In this document: one piece after another, positions 7,809 to 22,756 of the stretch
Position numbering within the stretch: position 1 is the stretch's first letter
How the letters are laid out: every line of letters starts with the position of its first letter
NCBI RefSeq assembly: GCF_009733865.1
Contig: NZ_WOFB01000019.1
Location: 1-64,000 of the forward strand
Length of the DNA stretch: 64,000 nt
Reading direction: 5' to 3'
From: Oceanobacillus salinisoli
GTDB lineage: Bacteria; Bacillota; Bacilli; Bacillales; Amphibacillaceae
The notes under the pieces: generated by a model
Told to the model about the DNA's origin: nothing
Seen by the model: the letters and a program-made list of their open reading frames with translations, nothing else
Databases searched by the model: none
Position numbers and translations under genes: made by a program

Positions 7809-7943
7809 AAATACGTTCAAACCCTTTCATAATGGGATACCATCAAATTCTTATCCCAAAATTTAAAAAGCATAAATATTCTGCTTCTTTTTCACTTATA
7901 AATGCTTAAGCACTTTATATCAAACTAATCGGAAATGTTTATT

Positions 7944-9329
7944 TTAATTAGACACTTTCCTCTCCAACCAACAAACACCCTCTATATGATTCGTCTGAGG
8001 AAACATGTCCACCGGCTGCACTTCTTTCGTCTCATACCCTCCATCTTCTAATATCCTTAAGTCCCTGGCCAATGTCGAAGGATTGCAGGATACATATACA
8101 ATACGCTTCGGTTCCATTTCAATCATGGCCTGAAGAAATTCTGGTTCACAGCCTTTGCGTGGCGGATCGATGACAATAACATCTGGATCAAGTCCGTCAC
8201 GCTTCCACTCAGGCATCACCTTTTCCGCTTCCCCGACAACGAACTCTACATTGGAAATCCCATTTAACTTCGCATTGCTCTTCGCATCATTAATCGCATC
8301 CGGAACCACTTCTACTCCGTAAACCTTTTTCGCCTTTTGTGCCAGGAACAGTGAAATCGTGCCAATTCCACAATAGGCATCTATCACAACATCATTACTG
8401 TCAATGTTGGCATATTCCAGTGCCTTTTCATAAAGCACCTTTGTCTGGTACGGATTGACTTGGTAAAAGGACATTGCTGATATGGCGAACTTCACATCCC
8501 CAATCGTATCGTAAATGTATTCCTCGCCCCATATCACTTTTGACTTGCGGCCTAAGATAACATTCGTTTTCCGGTCATTAATATTATGAACAATCGATTT
8601 CACATGTGGAAAGGTTTCGGTTAATTCACGAATCAATTCTTCTTGATGCGGTAATTTCTTCGTACGTGTAACAAGGACAATCATTGTCTCGTCCGTCTCT
8701 CTGCCTGTCCGAACCATAATATGGCGAAGTACCCCACGGTCAGATTTTTCACCATAAGCCTGGATACCTAAACGATTGGCAATTCTGCGTACAGCATGAA
8801 CCGAACGATCATTGACCTCATCCTGCACAACGCATGTTTCCATATCATCGATAATATCGTGACTGCGCATCCGGTAGAAGCCGGTAATCAGCTCTCCATC
8901 ACGTTCCCCTACTGGAATCTGTACTTTATTCCGATAGCGCCATGGATCTTTCATGCCAATGGTCGGATGAACAGGCACATGCTCCAAGTGAGCAATCTTC
9001 TTCATTACGTTTTTCACTTGGTTTCGCTTCATTTCCAGCTGCAAGTCGTAACTCATATGCTGTAGCTGACAGCCACCACATTGGTAAAACACATTGCATG
9101 GTGGCTCTACACGCTCCTCGCTTTTCCTTTTGACATCGAGTAACTTGCCAAAGCCAAAGTTTTTATTGACCTTTACCACCTTCACCGTTGCTTCTTCACC
9201 TGGCAGTCCATAAGGTACAAATAATGGATAACCCTCTACCTTCCCTACCCCATTTCCTTCATGGGTAAGGTCCTCAAATGTAAGGGTAATGGTTTCATTC
9301 TTCTTGACTGGTGCTGTTTGTTTCGCCAT
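7944..9329 (-). CDS. rlmCD: 23S rRNA (uracil-C5) methyltransferase, RlmCD type
   Basis: Methylates C5 of uridines in 23S rRNA using S-adenosylmethionine; in B. subtilis one such enzyme (YefA/RlmCD) modifies both U747 and U1939. An N-terminal TRAM domain spans residues 10-70. An iron-sulfur cluster motif [13 protein letters not shown] sits near residues 78-90. The SAM-binding strand is [30 protein letters not shown] and the catalytic-Cys segment [14 protein letters not shown] follow. Its 461 residues are the usual length. The position next to dgkB and gatCAB is as in B. subtilis. The start has only a modest ribosome binding site. Confidence 0.93.
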   Translation of the reverse strand: MAKQTAPVKKNETITLTFEDLTHEGNGVGKVEGYPLFVPYGLPGEEATVKVVKVNKNFGFGKLLDVKRKSEERVEPPCNVFYQCGGCQLQHMSYDLQLEMKRNQVKNVMKKIAHLEHVPVHPTIGMKDPWRYRNKVQIPVGERDGELITGFYRMRSHDIIDDMETCVVQDEVNDRSVHAVRRIANRLGIQAYGEKSDRGVLRHIMVRTGRETDETMIVLVTRTKKLPHQEELIRELTETFPHVKSIVHNINDRKTNVILGRKSKVIWGEEYIYDTIGDVKFAISAMSFYQVNPYQTKVLYEKALEYANIDSNDVVIDAYCGIGTISLFLAQKAKKVYGVEVVPDAINDAKSNAKLNGISNVEFVVGEAEKVMPEWKRDGLDPDVIVIDPPRKGCEPEFLQAMIEMEPKRIVYVSCNPSTLARDLRILEDGGYETKEVQPVDMFPQTNHIEGVCWLERKVSN

Positions 9330-9522
9330 TTCGTTTATCTTCCTTTTCCGAGCAAAATTTAGTGGTTATATCTTATCATATTTTTAACCGGAAGCGCATG
9401 CCTCATACTTTAAGAATGGAATACGTGTTCAGTACTACTCCTAAAAGTGAGCTTTGTATTTAAAATGGTGTATTTCCCCCCGAACTTCGGTGTTTGCCCT
9501 GTATTCCACTCAAAAAATCTCA

Positions 9523-9557
9523 TAAAAAAAAGAAGACTGCCTATTCCTCAGCCTTCT
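9523..9557 (-). terminator. Terminator of dgkB, overlapping its stop codon
   Basis: On the minus strand AGAAGGCTG pairs with CAGTCTTCT (nine pairs, one wobble) around an AGGAATAGG loop that contains the dgkB stop codon. Eight T follow. Confidence 0.75.
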
Positions 9558-10467
9558 CCTCTTCTTCGTCATTTTTAACGAATGCTGCTGGAACCATAAA
9601 TTCAATATGCTCATTCAAATTAATGAATTCACCTGGCAACAATCCGCCATACTCTCCATCAATATTTAACTGCATCTTTTCTTCAGGGGTAACGATAATT
9701 CGTTTAGCCTGCTTATAAATGACATTTTCATCGTCTAAATGGACGCCGCGCAAAGCTAACGTAACAATTCGAACAAACTCTGCCAAGTTAACCTTTTTCA
9801 GGATAATTAAATCAAAATAGCCATCATGTAAATTCGCATCTGGGGCAAGCTTTTCAAATCCTCCAACCGAATTGGAGTTAGAGACTAAAAATATCATAAT
9901 ATCTTCATCAATGACATTGCCATCATATTCAATTTTTACCCTTGCAGGTTTCAATGAAGGGAGCATTTCAATCCCTTTAACATAGTAAGCCAATTGTCCG
10001 AGAACCGTTTTTAACTTTGCTGGTACATCATAGGTCAGTTCTGTCAGCTTCCCTCCGCCAGCAATGTTAATAAAATAGTGGTCATTTACTCTGCCAATAT
10101 CCAGCAAACTGGAATGACCTTCTACAATGATATCCACAGCTTTAGGGATATCCCTTGGAATATTAAGTGCTCTGGCAAAGTCATTCGTTGTACCGGTTGG
10201 AATAATGCCTAATTTTGGGCGATGATTTTGTTCGGCTAACCCATGAATGACTTCATTAATTGTGCCATCTCCACCTGCAGCAACCACTAAATCAAAACTT
10301 CTTGATATCGCATGTTTCGCAGCTGCCTCGGCATCCCCTTCACCAGTTGTAGCATGTGCAGAAGATTCATAGCCTGCCTCTTCCAGTTTTTGGAGCACAT
10401 AAGGCAGTTCCTTTTTAAACGCTTCCCGGCCAGATGACGGATTATAGATGATTCGGGCCTTTTTCAT
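9541..10467 (-). CDS. dgkB: Diacylglycerol kinase
   Basis: Phosphorylates diacylglycerol to phosphatidic acid, recycling the diacylglycerol released when lipoteichoic acid is made. It is a soluble DAGK-catalytic-domain protein of 308 residues. Residues 1-15 are MKKARIIYNPSSGRE, the nucleotide-contact motif is AAGGDGTINEVIHGL, and GIIPTGTTNDFARAL is the GTxND motif. A beta-rich lipid domain follows, with DGYFDLIILKK and INIDGEYG. The tail is highly acidic (KNDEEEEKAEE). The ribosome binding site GGGGAGGAAAC is strong. It corresponds to yerQ in B. subtilis and lies between gatB and rlmCD in the same order. Confidence 0.92.
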   Translation of the reverse strand: MKKARIIYNPSSGREAFKKELPYVLQKLEEAGYESSAHATTGEGDAEAAAKHAISRSFDLVVAAGGDGTINEVIHGLAEQNHRPKLGIIPTGTTNDFARALNIPRDIPKAVDIIVEGHSSLLDIGRVNDHYFINIAGGGKLTELTYDVPAKLKTVLGQLAYYVKGIEMLPSLKPARVKIEYDGNVIDEDIMIFLVSNSNSVGGFEKLAPDANLHDGYFDLIILKKVNLAEFVRIVTLALRGVHLDDENVIYKQAKRIIVTPEEKMQLNIDGEYGGLLPGEFINLNEHIEFMVPAAFVKNDEEEEKAEE

Positions 10468-10543
10468 TTTGTTTCCTCCCCGATTGTAACCTTGATCAAG
10501 GGTAAAATTTTAAAATAAATGTTTGTTTTAATATATTGCCATA

Positions 10544-10579
10544 AATCGTATAATACGATTCATTTTATATGAATGTCAA
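10544..10579 (-). promoter_or_regulatory. Sigma-A promoter of dgkB with a palindrome over the -10
   Basis: On the minus strand TTGACA (10,574-10,579), an 18-base spacer and TATTAT (10,550-10,555) lie about 80 bases upstream of dgkB. The -10 sits in the exact palindrome AATCGTAT-A-ATACGATT (10,544-10,560), which could be an operator. Confidence 0.6.
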
Positions 10580-10615
10580 ATCCATCATAATCCCAATTTC
10601 AGGTTTTGAAAAGTT

Positions 10616-10647
10616 TAGACTACTATTACGTCTGTAATAGTAGTCTA
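10616..10647 (-). terminator. Terminator of gatCAB
   Basis: TAGACTACTATTAC and GTAATAGTAGTCTA form a perfect 14-pair stem with a four-base loop, directly after gatB. The T-rich tail on the minus strand is interrupted, so strength is uncertain. Confidence 0.7.
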
Positions 10648-10657
10648 TAAAGGGTTT

Positions 10658-12088
10658 TTATCGTTTTTCTATTTCTTCTTTTAGAATCTTGTTTACCATT
10701 GGCGGGTTAGCTTGCCCTTTGGTTTCCTTCATTATTTGACCAACTAAGAAACCAAGTGCTTTACCTTTCCCTGCTTTATAGTCTGTGATAGATTGTTCAT
10801 TTTCATCCAAAACATTGTTGACAATTTCTTTTAATTGCTCTGGATCAGAAATTTGTACAAGTCCTTTTTCCTTCACGATTTTCTCAGGGTCTCCGCCATT
10901 ATCTACCAGCTCAGCAAAGACTTTCTTCGCTATCTTGGATGAGATTGTTCCATCTTCAATGAGCTTGATCATTTTCGCTAAGGCTTCCGGAGTAATGGCT
11001 AAGTCATGAAGCTCTTTGTAATACTTGTTCATGTAAGCAGAAACTTCACCCATTAACCAGTTGGATGCCTGCTTCACATCTGCACCGTTGCTAACTGCTT
11101 CTTCAAAAAAATCAGCCATTTCCTTGGAGCTTGTCAGTACGTTCGCATCATACTCAGATAAACCGAGTTCTTTTACATAACGCTCACGGCGTGCATCTGG
11201 AAGTTCAGGAATCTCGGCACGAATCCGCTCTTTCCAAGCTTCATCAATATAGAGTGGAATCAAATCCGGTTCTGGGAAGTAACGGTAATCATCCGAACCT
11301 TCTTTGACACGCATCAGAATCGTTTCTTTTGTTTTCTCATCATAACGACGAGTTTCCTGTAATATTTCTCCGCCTGATAAAAGAACTTTTTCCTGGCGTT
11401 TTTCTTCAAATTCCAGCCCTTTTTGAACAAAGTTAAAGGAGTTCAAGTTCTTCAGCTCCGTTTTCGTACCAAATTCTTCTTGGCCGATTGGACGTAAGGA
11501 AATATTCGCATCACATCTCAGTGAGCCTTCCTGCATTTTGACATCAGAAACGCCTGTATACTGAATGATATTTTTCAGCTTTTCTAAATAGGCATATGCC
11601 TCTTCCGGTGAACGCATGTCTGGTTCCGATACGATTTCAATCAATGGGGTTCCTTGACGGTTAAAGTCAACATAGGAATACCCATCATCCCCGTGCGTTA
11701 ATTTACCTGCATCTTCTTCCAGGTGAAGACGGGTAATACCGATTTTTTTCTTCTTGCCATTGACTTCAATTTCAATCCAGCCATTTTCTCCAATCGGCTG
11801 ATCAAATTGCGAGATTTGATAGGCTTTTGGATTATCTGGATAGAAGTAGTTTTTACGGTCAAATTTCGTATCTGTTGCAATTTCACAGTTTAGTGCCATC
11901 GCAGCTTTCATGGCAAAGTTAACTGCTTCTTCATTTAAAATAGGAAGGGTTCCCGGATACCCTAAGTCAATTGGGTTCACGTTTGTATTTGGTTCTGAGC
12001 CAAATGCATTCACACTTGGGCTAAATATTTTTGATTGTGTTTTCAACTCTACGTGTACTTCAAGACCTATAATTGTTTCAAAGTTCAT
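10658..12088 (-). CDS. gatB: Asp-tRNA(Asn)/Glu-tRNA(Gln) amidotransferase subunit B
   Basis: The tRNA-binding and kinase subunit of GatCAB, which converts misacylated Glu-tRNA(Gln) to Gln-tRNA(Gln) in bacteria lacking glutaminyl-tRNA synthetase. It opens with [20 protein letters not shown]; the [18 protein letters not shown] segment and [11 protein letters not shown] belong to the phosphorylation site. The C-terminal YqeY-like tRNA-binding tail ends [13 protein letters not shown]. Its 476 residues are the normal length. Its ATG overlaps the gatA stop by one base (TAATG), which implies translational coupling. Confidence 0.96.
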   Translation of the reverse strand: MNFETIIGLEVHVELKTQSKIFSPSVNAFGSEPNTNVNPIDLGYPGTLPILNEEAVNFAMKAAMALNCEIATDTKFDRKNYFYPDNPKAYQISQFDQPIGENGWIEIEVNGKKKKIGITRLHLEEDAGKLTHGDDGYSYVDFNRQGTPLIEIVSEPDMRSPEEAYAYLEKLKNIIQYTGVSDVKMQEGSLRCDANISLRPIGQEEFGTKTELKNLNSFNFVQKGLEFEEKRQEKVLLSGGEILQETRRYDEKTKETILMRVKEGSDDYRYFPEPDLIPLYIDEAWKERIRAEIPELPDARRERYVKELGLSEYDANVLTSSKEMADFFEEAVSNGADVKQASNWLMGEVSAYMNKYYKELHDLAITPEALAKMIKLIEDGTISSKIAKKVFAELVDNGGDPEKIVKEKGLVQISDPEQLKEIVNNVLDENEQSITDYKAGKGKALGFLVGQIMKETKGQANPPMVNKILKEEIEKR

Positions 12089-13557
12089 TATTTGGCACCT
12101 CCCAAATCCTGAGGTCGTTTTGTATGATAATCGGTTGCTTTTTCGAAAGCATGTGCTGTACGATAAACCGTACTTTCATCAAAATGCTTCCCGATGATTT
12201 GTAAGCCGATTGGAAGACCTTCCTCAGAAAATCCGCATGGAACGGAAATTCCTGGTACACCAGCCAAGTTGACCGGAATCGTTAAAATATCATTAGCATA
12301 CATCGTTAATGGGTCATCAATTTTTTCTCCGACTTTAAATGCTGGTGTTGGCGTAGTTGGTCCAAGAACCACATCATAGTCTTCGAAAATTTTATCAAAA
12401 TCATTTTTAATCAATGTACGTACTTTTTGTGCTTTTTTATAGTAAGCATCATAGTATCCTGAACTTAAAGCAAACGTTCCAAGCATAATACGGCGTTTTA
12501 CTTCGTCTCCAAATCCTTCGCTGCGGGATTTCTTGAACATATCAATCATGTTATCGGCATTTTCCGAGCGAACACCATAACGTACGCCATCGAAGCGTGC
12601 AAGGTTTGCGGAAGCTTCTGATGATGATAGCAGGTAGTATGTTGCTACCGCATATTTGGAATGTGTCAGAGAAACCTCTTCCCATGTTGCACCAAGGGAC
12701 TCATATACTTTCAATGCATTCATGACCGCTTCTTTTACTTCCGGGTTGACCCCTTCTGCTAAGTATTCTTTCGGTACAGCAATTTTCAGACCTTTCACAT
12801 CATTGGTTAAGGCGTCTGTATATTTAGGAACTTCCACATTCGCACTCGTTGCATCCATCTTGTCATGACCTGCAATGATTTCTAATACTCTTGCATTATC
12901 TTCTACTGTACGTGTGATTGGTCCGATTTGATCAAGGGATGATGCAAATGCAACCAATCCAAAACGGGATACACGTCCATAGGTAGGTTTCATTCCAACG
13001 ACACCACAAAACGCTGCCGGCTGACGAATTGATCCACCTGTATCGGAACCAAGTGAGAATAGAACTTCACCTGCCGCAACAGAGGCCGCAGAACCACCAC
13101 TGGATCCACCTGGAACATAATCCGTATTCCATGGATTTCTTGTTGGTTCATAGCTTGAGTTTTCATTCGATGAACCCATTGCGAACTCATCCATGTTTAA
13201 TTTTCCAATTGTCACCGGTTTTTCTTTCGCTAATTTTTCCATAACGGTTGCATCGTATAATGGATCTTCAAAATTATCCAGGAATTGACTTGCACATGTG
13301 GTGCGAAGACCTTTCGTCATGATGTTGTCTTTGATTCCTGCAGGCATGCCGAAAAGAGCTGCAGCAGCATCAGGAGATTCATCTAATTCCTTCGCTCTTG
13401 CTCTTGCCTCTTCTTCATTCAATGTTAAAAAGGCATGAACTTCTCCATCTACTTCTTTAATTCGATTGTAGGATTCGTCTACTAGATCCTGAACGGTAAT
13501 TTCTTTATTATGTAATTTCTCTTCTAATTCTTTAATCGTATAATCAAATAATGACAT
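12088..13557 (-). CDS. gatA: Asp-tRNA(Asn)/Glu-tRNA(Gln) amidotransferase subunit A
   Basis: Amidase-signature subunit that releases ammonia from glutamine and passes it to GatB. The Ser-cisSer-Lys triad is visible: Lys in MPAGIKDNI, the cis-Ser in [15 protein letters not shown], and the nucleophile in [16 protein letters not shown]. It has 489 residues, a normal length. AGGAGGGAACTGC precedes the ATG. It lies 16 bases after gatC and is coupled to gatB. A second amidase-signature gene lies at 59,797-61,296, but that one stands alone and is not a GatA duplicate. Confidence 0.97.
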   Translation of the reverse strand: MSLFDYTIKELEEKLHNKEITVQDLVDESYNRIKEVDGEVHAFLTLNEEEARARAKELDESPDAAAALFGMPAGIKDNIMTKGLRTTCASQFLDNFEDPLYDATVMEKLAKEKPVTIGKLNMDEFAMGSSNENSSYEPTRNPWNTDYVPGGSSGGSAASVAAGEVLFSLGSDTGGSIRQPAAFCGVVGMKPTYGRVSRFGLVAFASSLDQIGPITRTVEDNARVLEIIAGHDKMDATSANVEVPKYTDALTNDVKGLKIAVPKEYLAEGVNPEVKEAVMNALKVYESLGATWEEVSLTHSKYAVATYYLLSSSEASANLARFDGVRYGVRSENADNMIDMFKKSRSEGFGDEVKRRIMLGTFALSSGYYDAYYKKAQKVRTLIKNDFDKIFEDYDVVLGPTTPTPAFKVGEKIDDPLTMYANDILTIPVNLAGVPGISVPCGFSEEGLPIGLQIIGKHFDESTVYRTAHAFEKATDYHTKRPQDLGGAK

Positions 13558-13573
13558 GCAGTTCCCTCCTTAC

Positions 13574-13864
13574 TTATTCTAGAATTGATGGTACACGGAA
13601 TTGTCCATCTTTTTGATCTGGAGCGTTTTTCAATGCATCTTCCTGCGTAATCCATTCTCTAGACTCGTCCTTACGCATCACATTCTTAATATCCATAACA
13701 TGTGTTGTTGGCTCCACGTTATCTGTGTCCAATTCATTTAATTGCTCCGCATAATCAATGATTGCACCTAAGTCCTTCGTTAATTGCTCAACTTCTTCCT
13801 CTGTCACAGCAAGTCTCGCCAGATGTGCAACATGCTTTACTTGCTCTTTTGAAATATCTGCCAT
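13574..13864 (-). CDS. gatC: Asp-tRNA(Asn)/Glu-tRNA(Gln) amidotransferase subunit C
   Basis: Small subunit that clamps GatA to GatB. Its 96 residues start [20 protein letters not shown], the typical GatC opening, and include [19 protein letters not shown] in the middle. GGAGGGTGACCG precedes the ATG. First gene of the gatCAB operon. Upstream (13,865-14,128) there is no gene. An AT-rich stretch there contains TATTAT and TATAAT hexamers that could be the promoter, but a clear -35 is not obvious. Confidence 0.95.
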   Translation of the reverse strand: MADISKEQVKHVAHLARLAVTEEEVEQLTKDLGAIIDYAEQLNELDTDNVEPTTHVMDIKNVMRKDESREWITQEDALKNAPDQKDGQFRVPSILE

Positions 13865-14128
13865 CGGTCACCCTCCAAACTAAAAATTGATATATACCTT
13901 TCAATATAACCATAATTCATTATTATAACACTATGATAATAGCAGAGATAGTCGTTTGTAGGCAAATTATGTAATATTGTACGTGTGATATTTTGAGAAA
14001 GTTTCCATGTATTCGACTATATATCCCGTATCGGTTTAATTGTTCTTTAATTTGTGGAATGTGTTTTATGAGGGATATATTTATACTCATGAAACTTATA
14101 CTATATATAACCTATCTTTTTTGGGCAT

Positions 14129-14160
14129 AAAAAAACCGGAATAGGTTTCCAATCTATTCC
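14129..14160 (-). terminator. Terminator of the regulator-signal peptide operon
   Basis: On the minus strand GGAATAG, loop ATTGGAAAC, CTATTCC, GG and then seven T. It lies 56 bases after the stop of the signal-peptide gene. Confidence 0.85.
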
Positions 14161-14215
14161 AGTAAATGCTCATATAGTAATAGGGTAAAAATAAACAAAA
14201 ATTAATTAATAGCTC

Positions 14216-14356
14216 TTAGTAATCTTGAGTTGGTTCTTGAACTGAGAAAATACTAGGTTCCTTTTCTAATGAAAGGTCTGTTGCAGAAGATTCAGCTAAA
14301 GTAAATCCCGTAAGTAATAATGCACCTAATGTTAAAGTTGCTAGAATTTTTTTCAT
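14216..14356 (-). CDS. Secreted signal-peptide precursor (Phr/NprX-like)
   Basis: A 46-residue precursor. MKKILATLTLGALLLTGFTL is a complete Sec signal, with a possible cut after Ala21 (TLA). The exported remainder is ESSATDLSLEKEPSIFSVQE then PTQDY. AAGGAGGAGAG lies at perfect distance from the ATG. It starts 26 bases after the stop of the RRNPP-type regulator, in the layout of nprR-nprX and rap-phr pairs, where the exported pro-peptide is trimmed, re-imported by Opp and bound by the regulator's TPR domain. The mature signal is probably a 5-10 residue piece of the last 25 residues. Which piece cannot be read from the sequence. Confidence 0.75.
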   Translation of the reverse strand: MKKILATLTLGALLLTGFTLAESSATDLSLEKEPSIFSVQEPTQDY

Positions 14357-14382
14357 TATTTTCTCTCCTCCTTAAGGAAAAT

Positions 14383-15666
14383 TTATATATTTGTAATTTG
14401 CTGGTAGGCAAAATTAGCCTCTTTATAATACTTAGTTGCATCTTTATACTTGTGCTGCTTTTCATAGTAATCTGCTAATAGATTTGAGTAGATTACTAGA
14501 ATACCAAAATCTTTTCTCTTTTTTAAATAAGGTAAGAAATCTTTTATTACTAAATCCTCAAACTTCTGATATTCCTCATTTAATAAATAATTATACGTGT
14601 GTACTATGTAGTAGCATAATTCATATGGTGTTATGTCATAAGGCGAGGCCTCTGAGTATTTTGCAAATAACTTTAAAGCATAAGATACATATTTTCTTGC
14701 TTCATCATAATTTTCCACCTTATAATATTCACTTATTACTGATGCCAGAGGAGTAAGTAAATCCCTGTTATCAGATTTATTTGCGTTTATTATCTCTAAG
14801 AAGTGTTTAATTGCCTTTTCAGACTCACCTCTCACAGAGTATAAATGACCTAAATTTTGATTAGTTAACTCAATTAAATCATTATTATTATTTAACTTAC
14901 CAAGATGCAATGCTAAATTATAATTTTTAATTGCTTTATCATACATTCTTATTCTTCTATACGATATTCCTAATATATTATGACATTGTGCACAACGAAC
15001 AAAATCATAATGTTTCATATATATTTCTAATGCTTTATTAGCATAGTCAATCGCTTCTAATGTATTTCGCAATTTACTGTTTGTGATAGATAAAAGATAT
15101 TGAATATCTGCTAATTCTATTTCGTCTAGATTTAAATGATTAATTTTAGCCTCTGACTGTTTATACATATATAGTGCTTGGCTAAAATCTCCTGTAATAG
15201 AATTATAATTCCCTCTGAATTTATACCAATAATATTCTTGTTCCTTATCAAAATTACTGGAAATTTCATTCAGCTCATTAATTTTATTTATTGCATTTTC
15301 CGTATCTCTCATCAAAAGATAATACCTAATCTTATGAATCTCAAACATCATCAGGTTTTCTGATAGATTTCTATCCATCAACTCTTGTATTTCTTTGTAT
15401 TTAGCTGTAATCTCTTCTTTATCATTTACTTCGAATAGCATGCCATACCATTGCTTGCATTTTTCTTTAATAGCCTTCTCTTCGCTACTATCTACCTGAA
15501 TACCAAGTCGATTACATAACATTTGGGTAATCTCTGGGCTTGCCTGGGTTTTTAGATTTTCAATTTTTGATAAATAGGATACAGAAACGATACCATCTGC
15601 TAATTCTCCTAATGTCATATTTTGTTTGGTGCGTTGAAGCTTGATGAAGGATCCAATCTCTATCAA
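14383..15666 (-). CDS. RRNPP-family quorum-sensing transcriptional regulator (HTH + TPR)
   Basis: A 427-residue regulator. Residues 1-60 are an XRE-type helix-turn-helix (IGSFIKLQRTKQNMTLGELA, then GIVSVSYLSKIENLKTQASP). The rest is about eight or nine TPR-like helical pairs, for example YWYKFRGNYNSITGDFSQAL, CHNILGISYRRIRMYDKAIK and LGHLYSVRGESEKAIKHFLE. Length and layout fit NprR/PlcR/Rgg-type receptors. The TTG at 15,666 is preferred to a GTG at 15,675 because GGGTGG lies at the right distance. It shares an operon with the signal-peptide gene downstream. The pair sits between gatC and camS, where B. subtilis has unrelated genes, so it looks acquired. Targets are unknown. Confidence 0.8.
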   Translation of the reverse strand: MIEIGSFIKLQRTKQNMTLGELADGIVSVSYLSKIENLKTQASPEITQMLCNRLGIQVDSSEEKAIKEKCKQWYGMLFEVNDKEEITAKYKEIQELMDRNLSENLMMFEIHKIRYYLLMRDTENAINKINELNEISSNFDKEQEYYWYKFRGNYNSITGDFSQALYMYKQSEAKINHLNLDEIELADIQYLLSITNSKLRNTLEAIDYANKALEIYMKHYDFVRCAQCHNILGISYRRIRMYDKAIKNYNLALHLGKLNNNNDLIELTNQNLGHLYSVRGESEKAIKHFLEIINANKSDNRDLLTPLASVISEYYKVENYDEARKYVSYALKLFAKYSEASPYDITPYELCYYIVHTYNYLLNEEYQKFEDLVIKDFLPYLKKRKDFGILVIYSNLLADYYEKQHKYKDATKYYKEANFAYQQITNI

Positions 15667-15792
15667 AATACCCACCCTATCATTCCATAAGAATTTCTAT
15701 TCATTTGACTTAGTTATATTATATCATAAGTTCTATAAATTCATATTGGGAAAAATAGAGGGCTTATCCCCTATTATCGCTTGATAAATTTT

Positions 15793-15863
15793 CCGATTTT
15801 CCTAAAACAGGAAAATTCACCACTTTTTTGAGGGAAAACCTCTAAAAAGTGGTGAATTTTTCT
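15793..15863 (-). terminator. camS terminator with a nested second hairpin
   Basis: AAAATTCACCACTTTTT pairs with AAAAAGTGGTGAATTTT, and GAGG/CCTC extend it toward the loop: a stem of over 20 pairs. On the camS side it is followed by a second small hairpin, TTTTCC/GGAAAA (15,793-15,811), which shares the AAAATT edge. T-runs on both sides suggest it could end transcripts from either strand. Confidence 0.75.
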
Positions 15864-15964
15864 AGTTTGTTAAATTTGTCAATATGACACGAGTACTATT
15901 TTTTACTTTGGTTTTACAAAGTTAACAATATCTTTATTTTACACCAATTAACTGAAAAGTCCAA

Positions 15965-21376
<5,412 letters not shown>

Positions 21377-21391
21377 CCTTACACCTCCAAC

Positions 21392-22114
21392 TTAATTTCC
21401 ATGTGCTGCCTGTACCGTTTCTAACGACCGTTCAAAATCTGTATATATACTATTGCCGACGATAATGACGTCCGCATGCTGTTTCATTTCTTTGGCTTGG
21501 AGGCCATTCTCAATTCCTCCCCCATAAAAAAGCAGCGTATGATTTAATTGGCTGCTTACTTGTTTCACTAATTCAGGATCTCCATATGTGCCGCTGTATT
21601 CCATGTAGAAAATCGGCAAATGAAACACCTGCTCTGCCATATAAGCATAAACCAGCGTATCCTTTTCGTCTGGCAGTTTGCTATTGGTATACTGAAAAGC
21701 CTTAGCTTCTCCATTTAAAATACAATAACCTTCAAAGGTCGGATTCACATAATCAATGTAATCCATATATTGTTTAAGTCCCTGATGCTGCATATCCATC
21801 ATCCATTTTTTCTCTTTGGAATTAAGCACCATCGGGATGAAGTAGTCATCAAATCCTATGGTAATAGCATCCATTCTTGAAATTTCCAGTATCCGGTGAA
21901 CGGAATACTTACTAATCCTGTTAAGCAATTCCTCTACACCTTGATATGTAACATGATCGGTCCCACCAACCATAATCGCATCCGTACCAGATTTACACAA
22001 GATTTCCAGCTTTTCATCTGAGATTTCCTTTGCTGGATCCAGTTTAAAAATATGCTTCCATTCGTTCCTCTTTGTATTCAAATGGGAAATCCTCCATCTC
22101 TCCTCGAATTCCAT
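21392..22114 (-). CDS. pcrB: Heptaprenylglyceryl phosphate synthase PcrB
   Basis: TIM-barrel prenyltransferase that joins heptaprenyl diphosphate to sn-glycerol-1-phosphate. The family landmarks HIFKLDPAKEISDEKLEILC, SGTDAIMVGGTD, FIPMVLNSKEKKWMM, PIFYMEYSGTYGD, LLFYGGGIENGLQA and DVIIVGNSIY are all present. Its 240 residues include an N-terminal extension of a dozen residues compared with B. subtilis, so a start at an internal codon is possible. First gene of the pcrB-pcrA-ligA-camS run. The upstream 270 bases hold a repeat array and the yerC terminator. Confidence 0.93.
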   Translation of the reverse strand: MEFEERWRISHLNTKRNEWKHIFKLDPAKEISDEKLEILCKSGTDAIMVGGTDHVTYQGVEELLNRISKYSVHRILEISRMDAITIGFDDYFIPMVLNSKEKKWMMDMQHQGLKQYMDYIDYVNPTFEGYCILNGEAKAFQYTNSKLPDEKDTLVYAYMAEQVFHLPIFYMEYSGTYGDPELVKQVSSQLNHTLLFYGGGIENGLQAKEMKQHADVIIVGNSIYTDFERSLETVQAAHGN

Positions 22115-22259
22115 TAATTCATTATACCAAAAAACTACAGCGGAATTTAGAGATATGTAGTGGAAATTTTTGAATGTGCTGGAGATGTGGGGAAAGGAGG
22201 ATTTGATGCTGTTTTTACTGAGGATTCACACTTTAGTGAATGGGGATTCTTCTCTGTTA

Positions 22260-22340
22260 TTTTTGAGCGCTTCCTTTATGAGCGGTGCTCCTCTTTTTTT
22301 GAGCGCTCCTACTCCACTTATGAAGCGCGGCTCCCGGTAT
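22260..22340. repeat. Degenerate tandem array C, about 21-nt period, GAGCGC units
   Basis: GCG anchors at 22,267, 22,282, 22,303 and 22,325 mark units reading TTTTGAGCGCTTCC, ATGAGCGGTGCTCC, TTTTGAGCGCTCCT and ATGAAGCGCGGCTCCC. The last three are 21-22 bases apart. The core GAGCGCTC is a palindrome. It lies between yerC and pcrB. Confidence 0.6.
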
Positions 22341-22350
22341 TAGCAAAAAT

Positions 22351-22380
22351 AAAAAGCCCTACCCAACAGGCAGCGGCTTT
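22351..22380 (-). terminator. Terminator of yerC
   Basis: On the minus strand AAAGCCGCTGCC, loop TGTT, GGGTAGGGCTTT, then TTATTTTT, beginning three bases after the stop codon. Confidence 0.85.
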
Positions 22381-22383
22381 ATC

Positions 22384-22692
22384 TTACTCTTCTTCTTTTT
22401 CCTTTTCCAAAACCCGGTCCAGTACCATCTTATATCCATCACTACCGTAATTGATGCAGCGGCGGACACGGGAGATGGTTGCGGTGGAGGCTTTTGTTTC
22501 TTTTTCAATATTATTGTACGTGCTTCCGTCCATTAACATTTTGGCAACTTGTAATCGTTGGGATAATGCGTGGACTTCCGACATGGTTGCAATATCATCG
22601 AAGAATCGGTAGCACTCTTCCCTGTCTTTGAGGGAAAGAATAGCATCAAATAACTGATCCAATTGCTCTCCTCTTAGCTTATCTATTTGCAC
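22384..22692 (-). CDS. yerC: YerC/TrpR-like DNA-binding protein
   Basis: A 102-residue protein of the TrpR/YerC/YecD family. SEVHALSQRLQVAKMLMDGS then TYNNIEKETKASTATISRV is a Trp-repressor-like helix-turn-helix, and RRCINYGSDGYKMVLDRVL is the conserved C-terminal part. Members are presumed transcription regulators; the ligand and targets in Bacillaceae are not known to me. It is followed at once by its own terminator. Its place between yerB and pcrB matches B. subtilis. Confidence 0.92.
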   Translation of the reverse strand: MQIDKLRGEQLDQLFDAILSLKDREECYRFFDDIATMSEVHALSQRLQVAKMLMDGSTYNNIEKETKASTATISRVRRCINYGSDGYKMVLDRVLEKEKEEE

Positions 22693-22756
22693 AGCAAATC
22701 CTCCTGCTTCTATACTTTCCCGGTACCACTGACGATACCGGGTTTACTATCTCCAT

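Noticed and set aside
9494-9718. Plus-strand 74-codon open frame
   Set aside because: It is antisense to the 3' end and terminator of dgkB.
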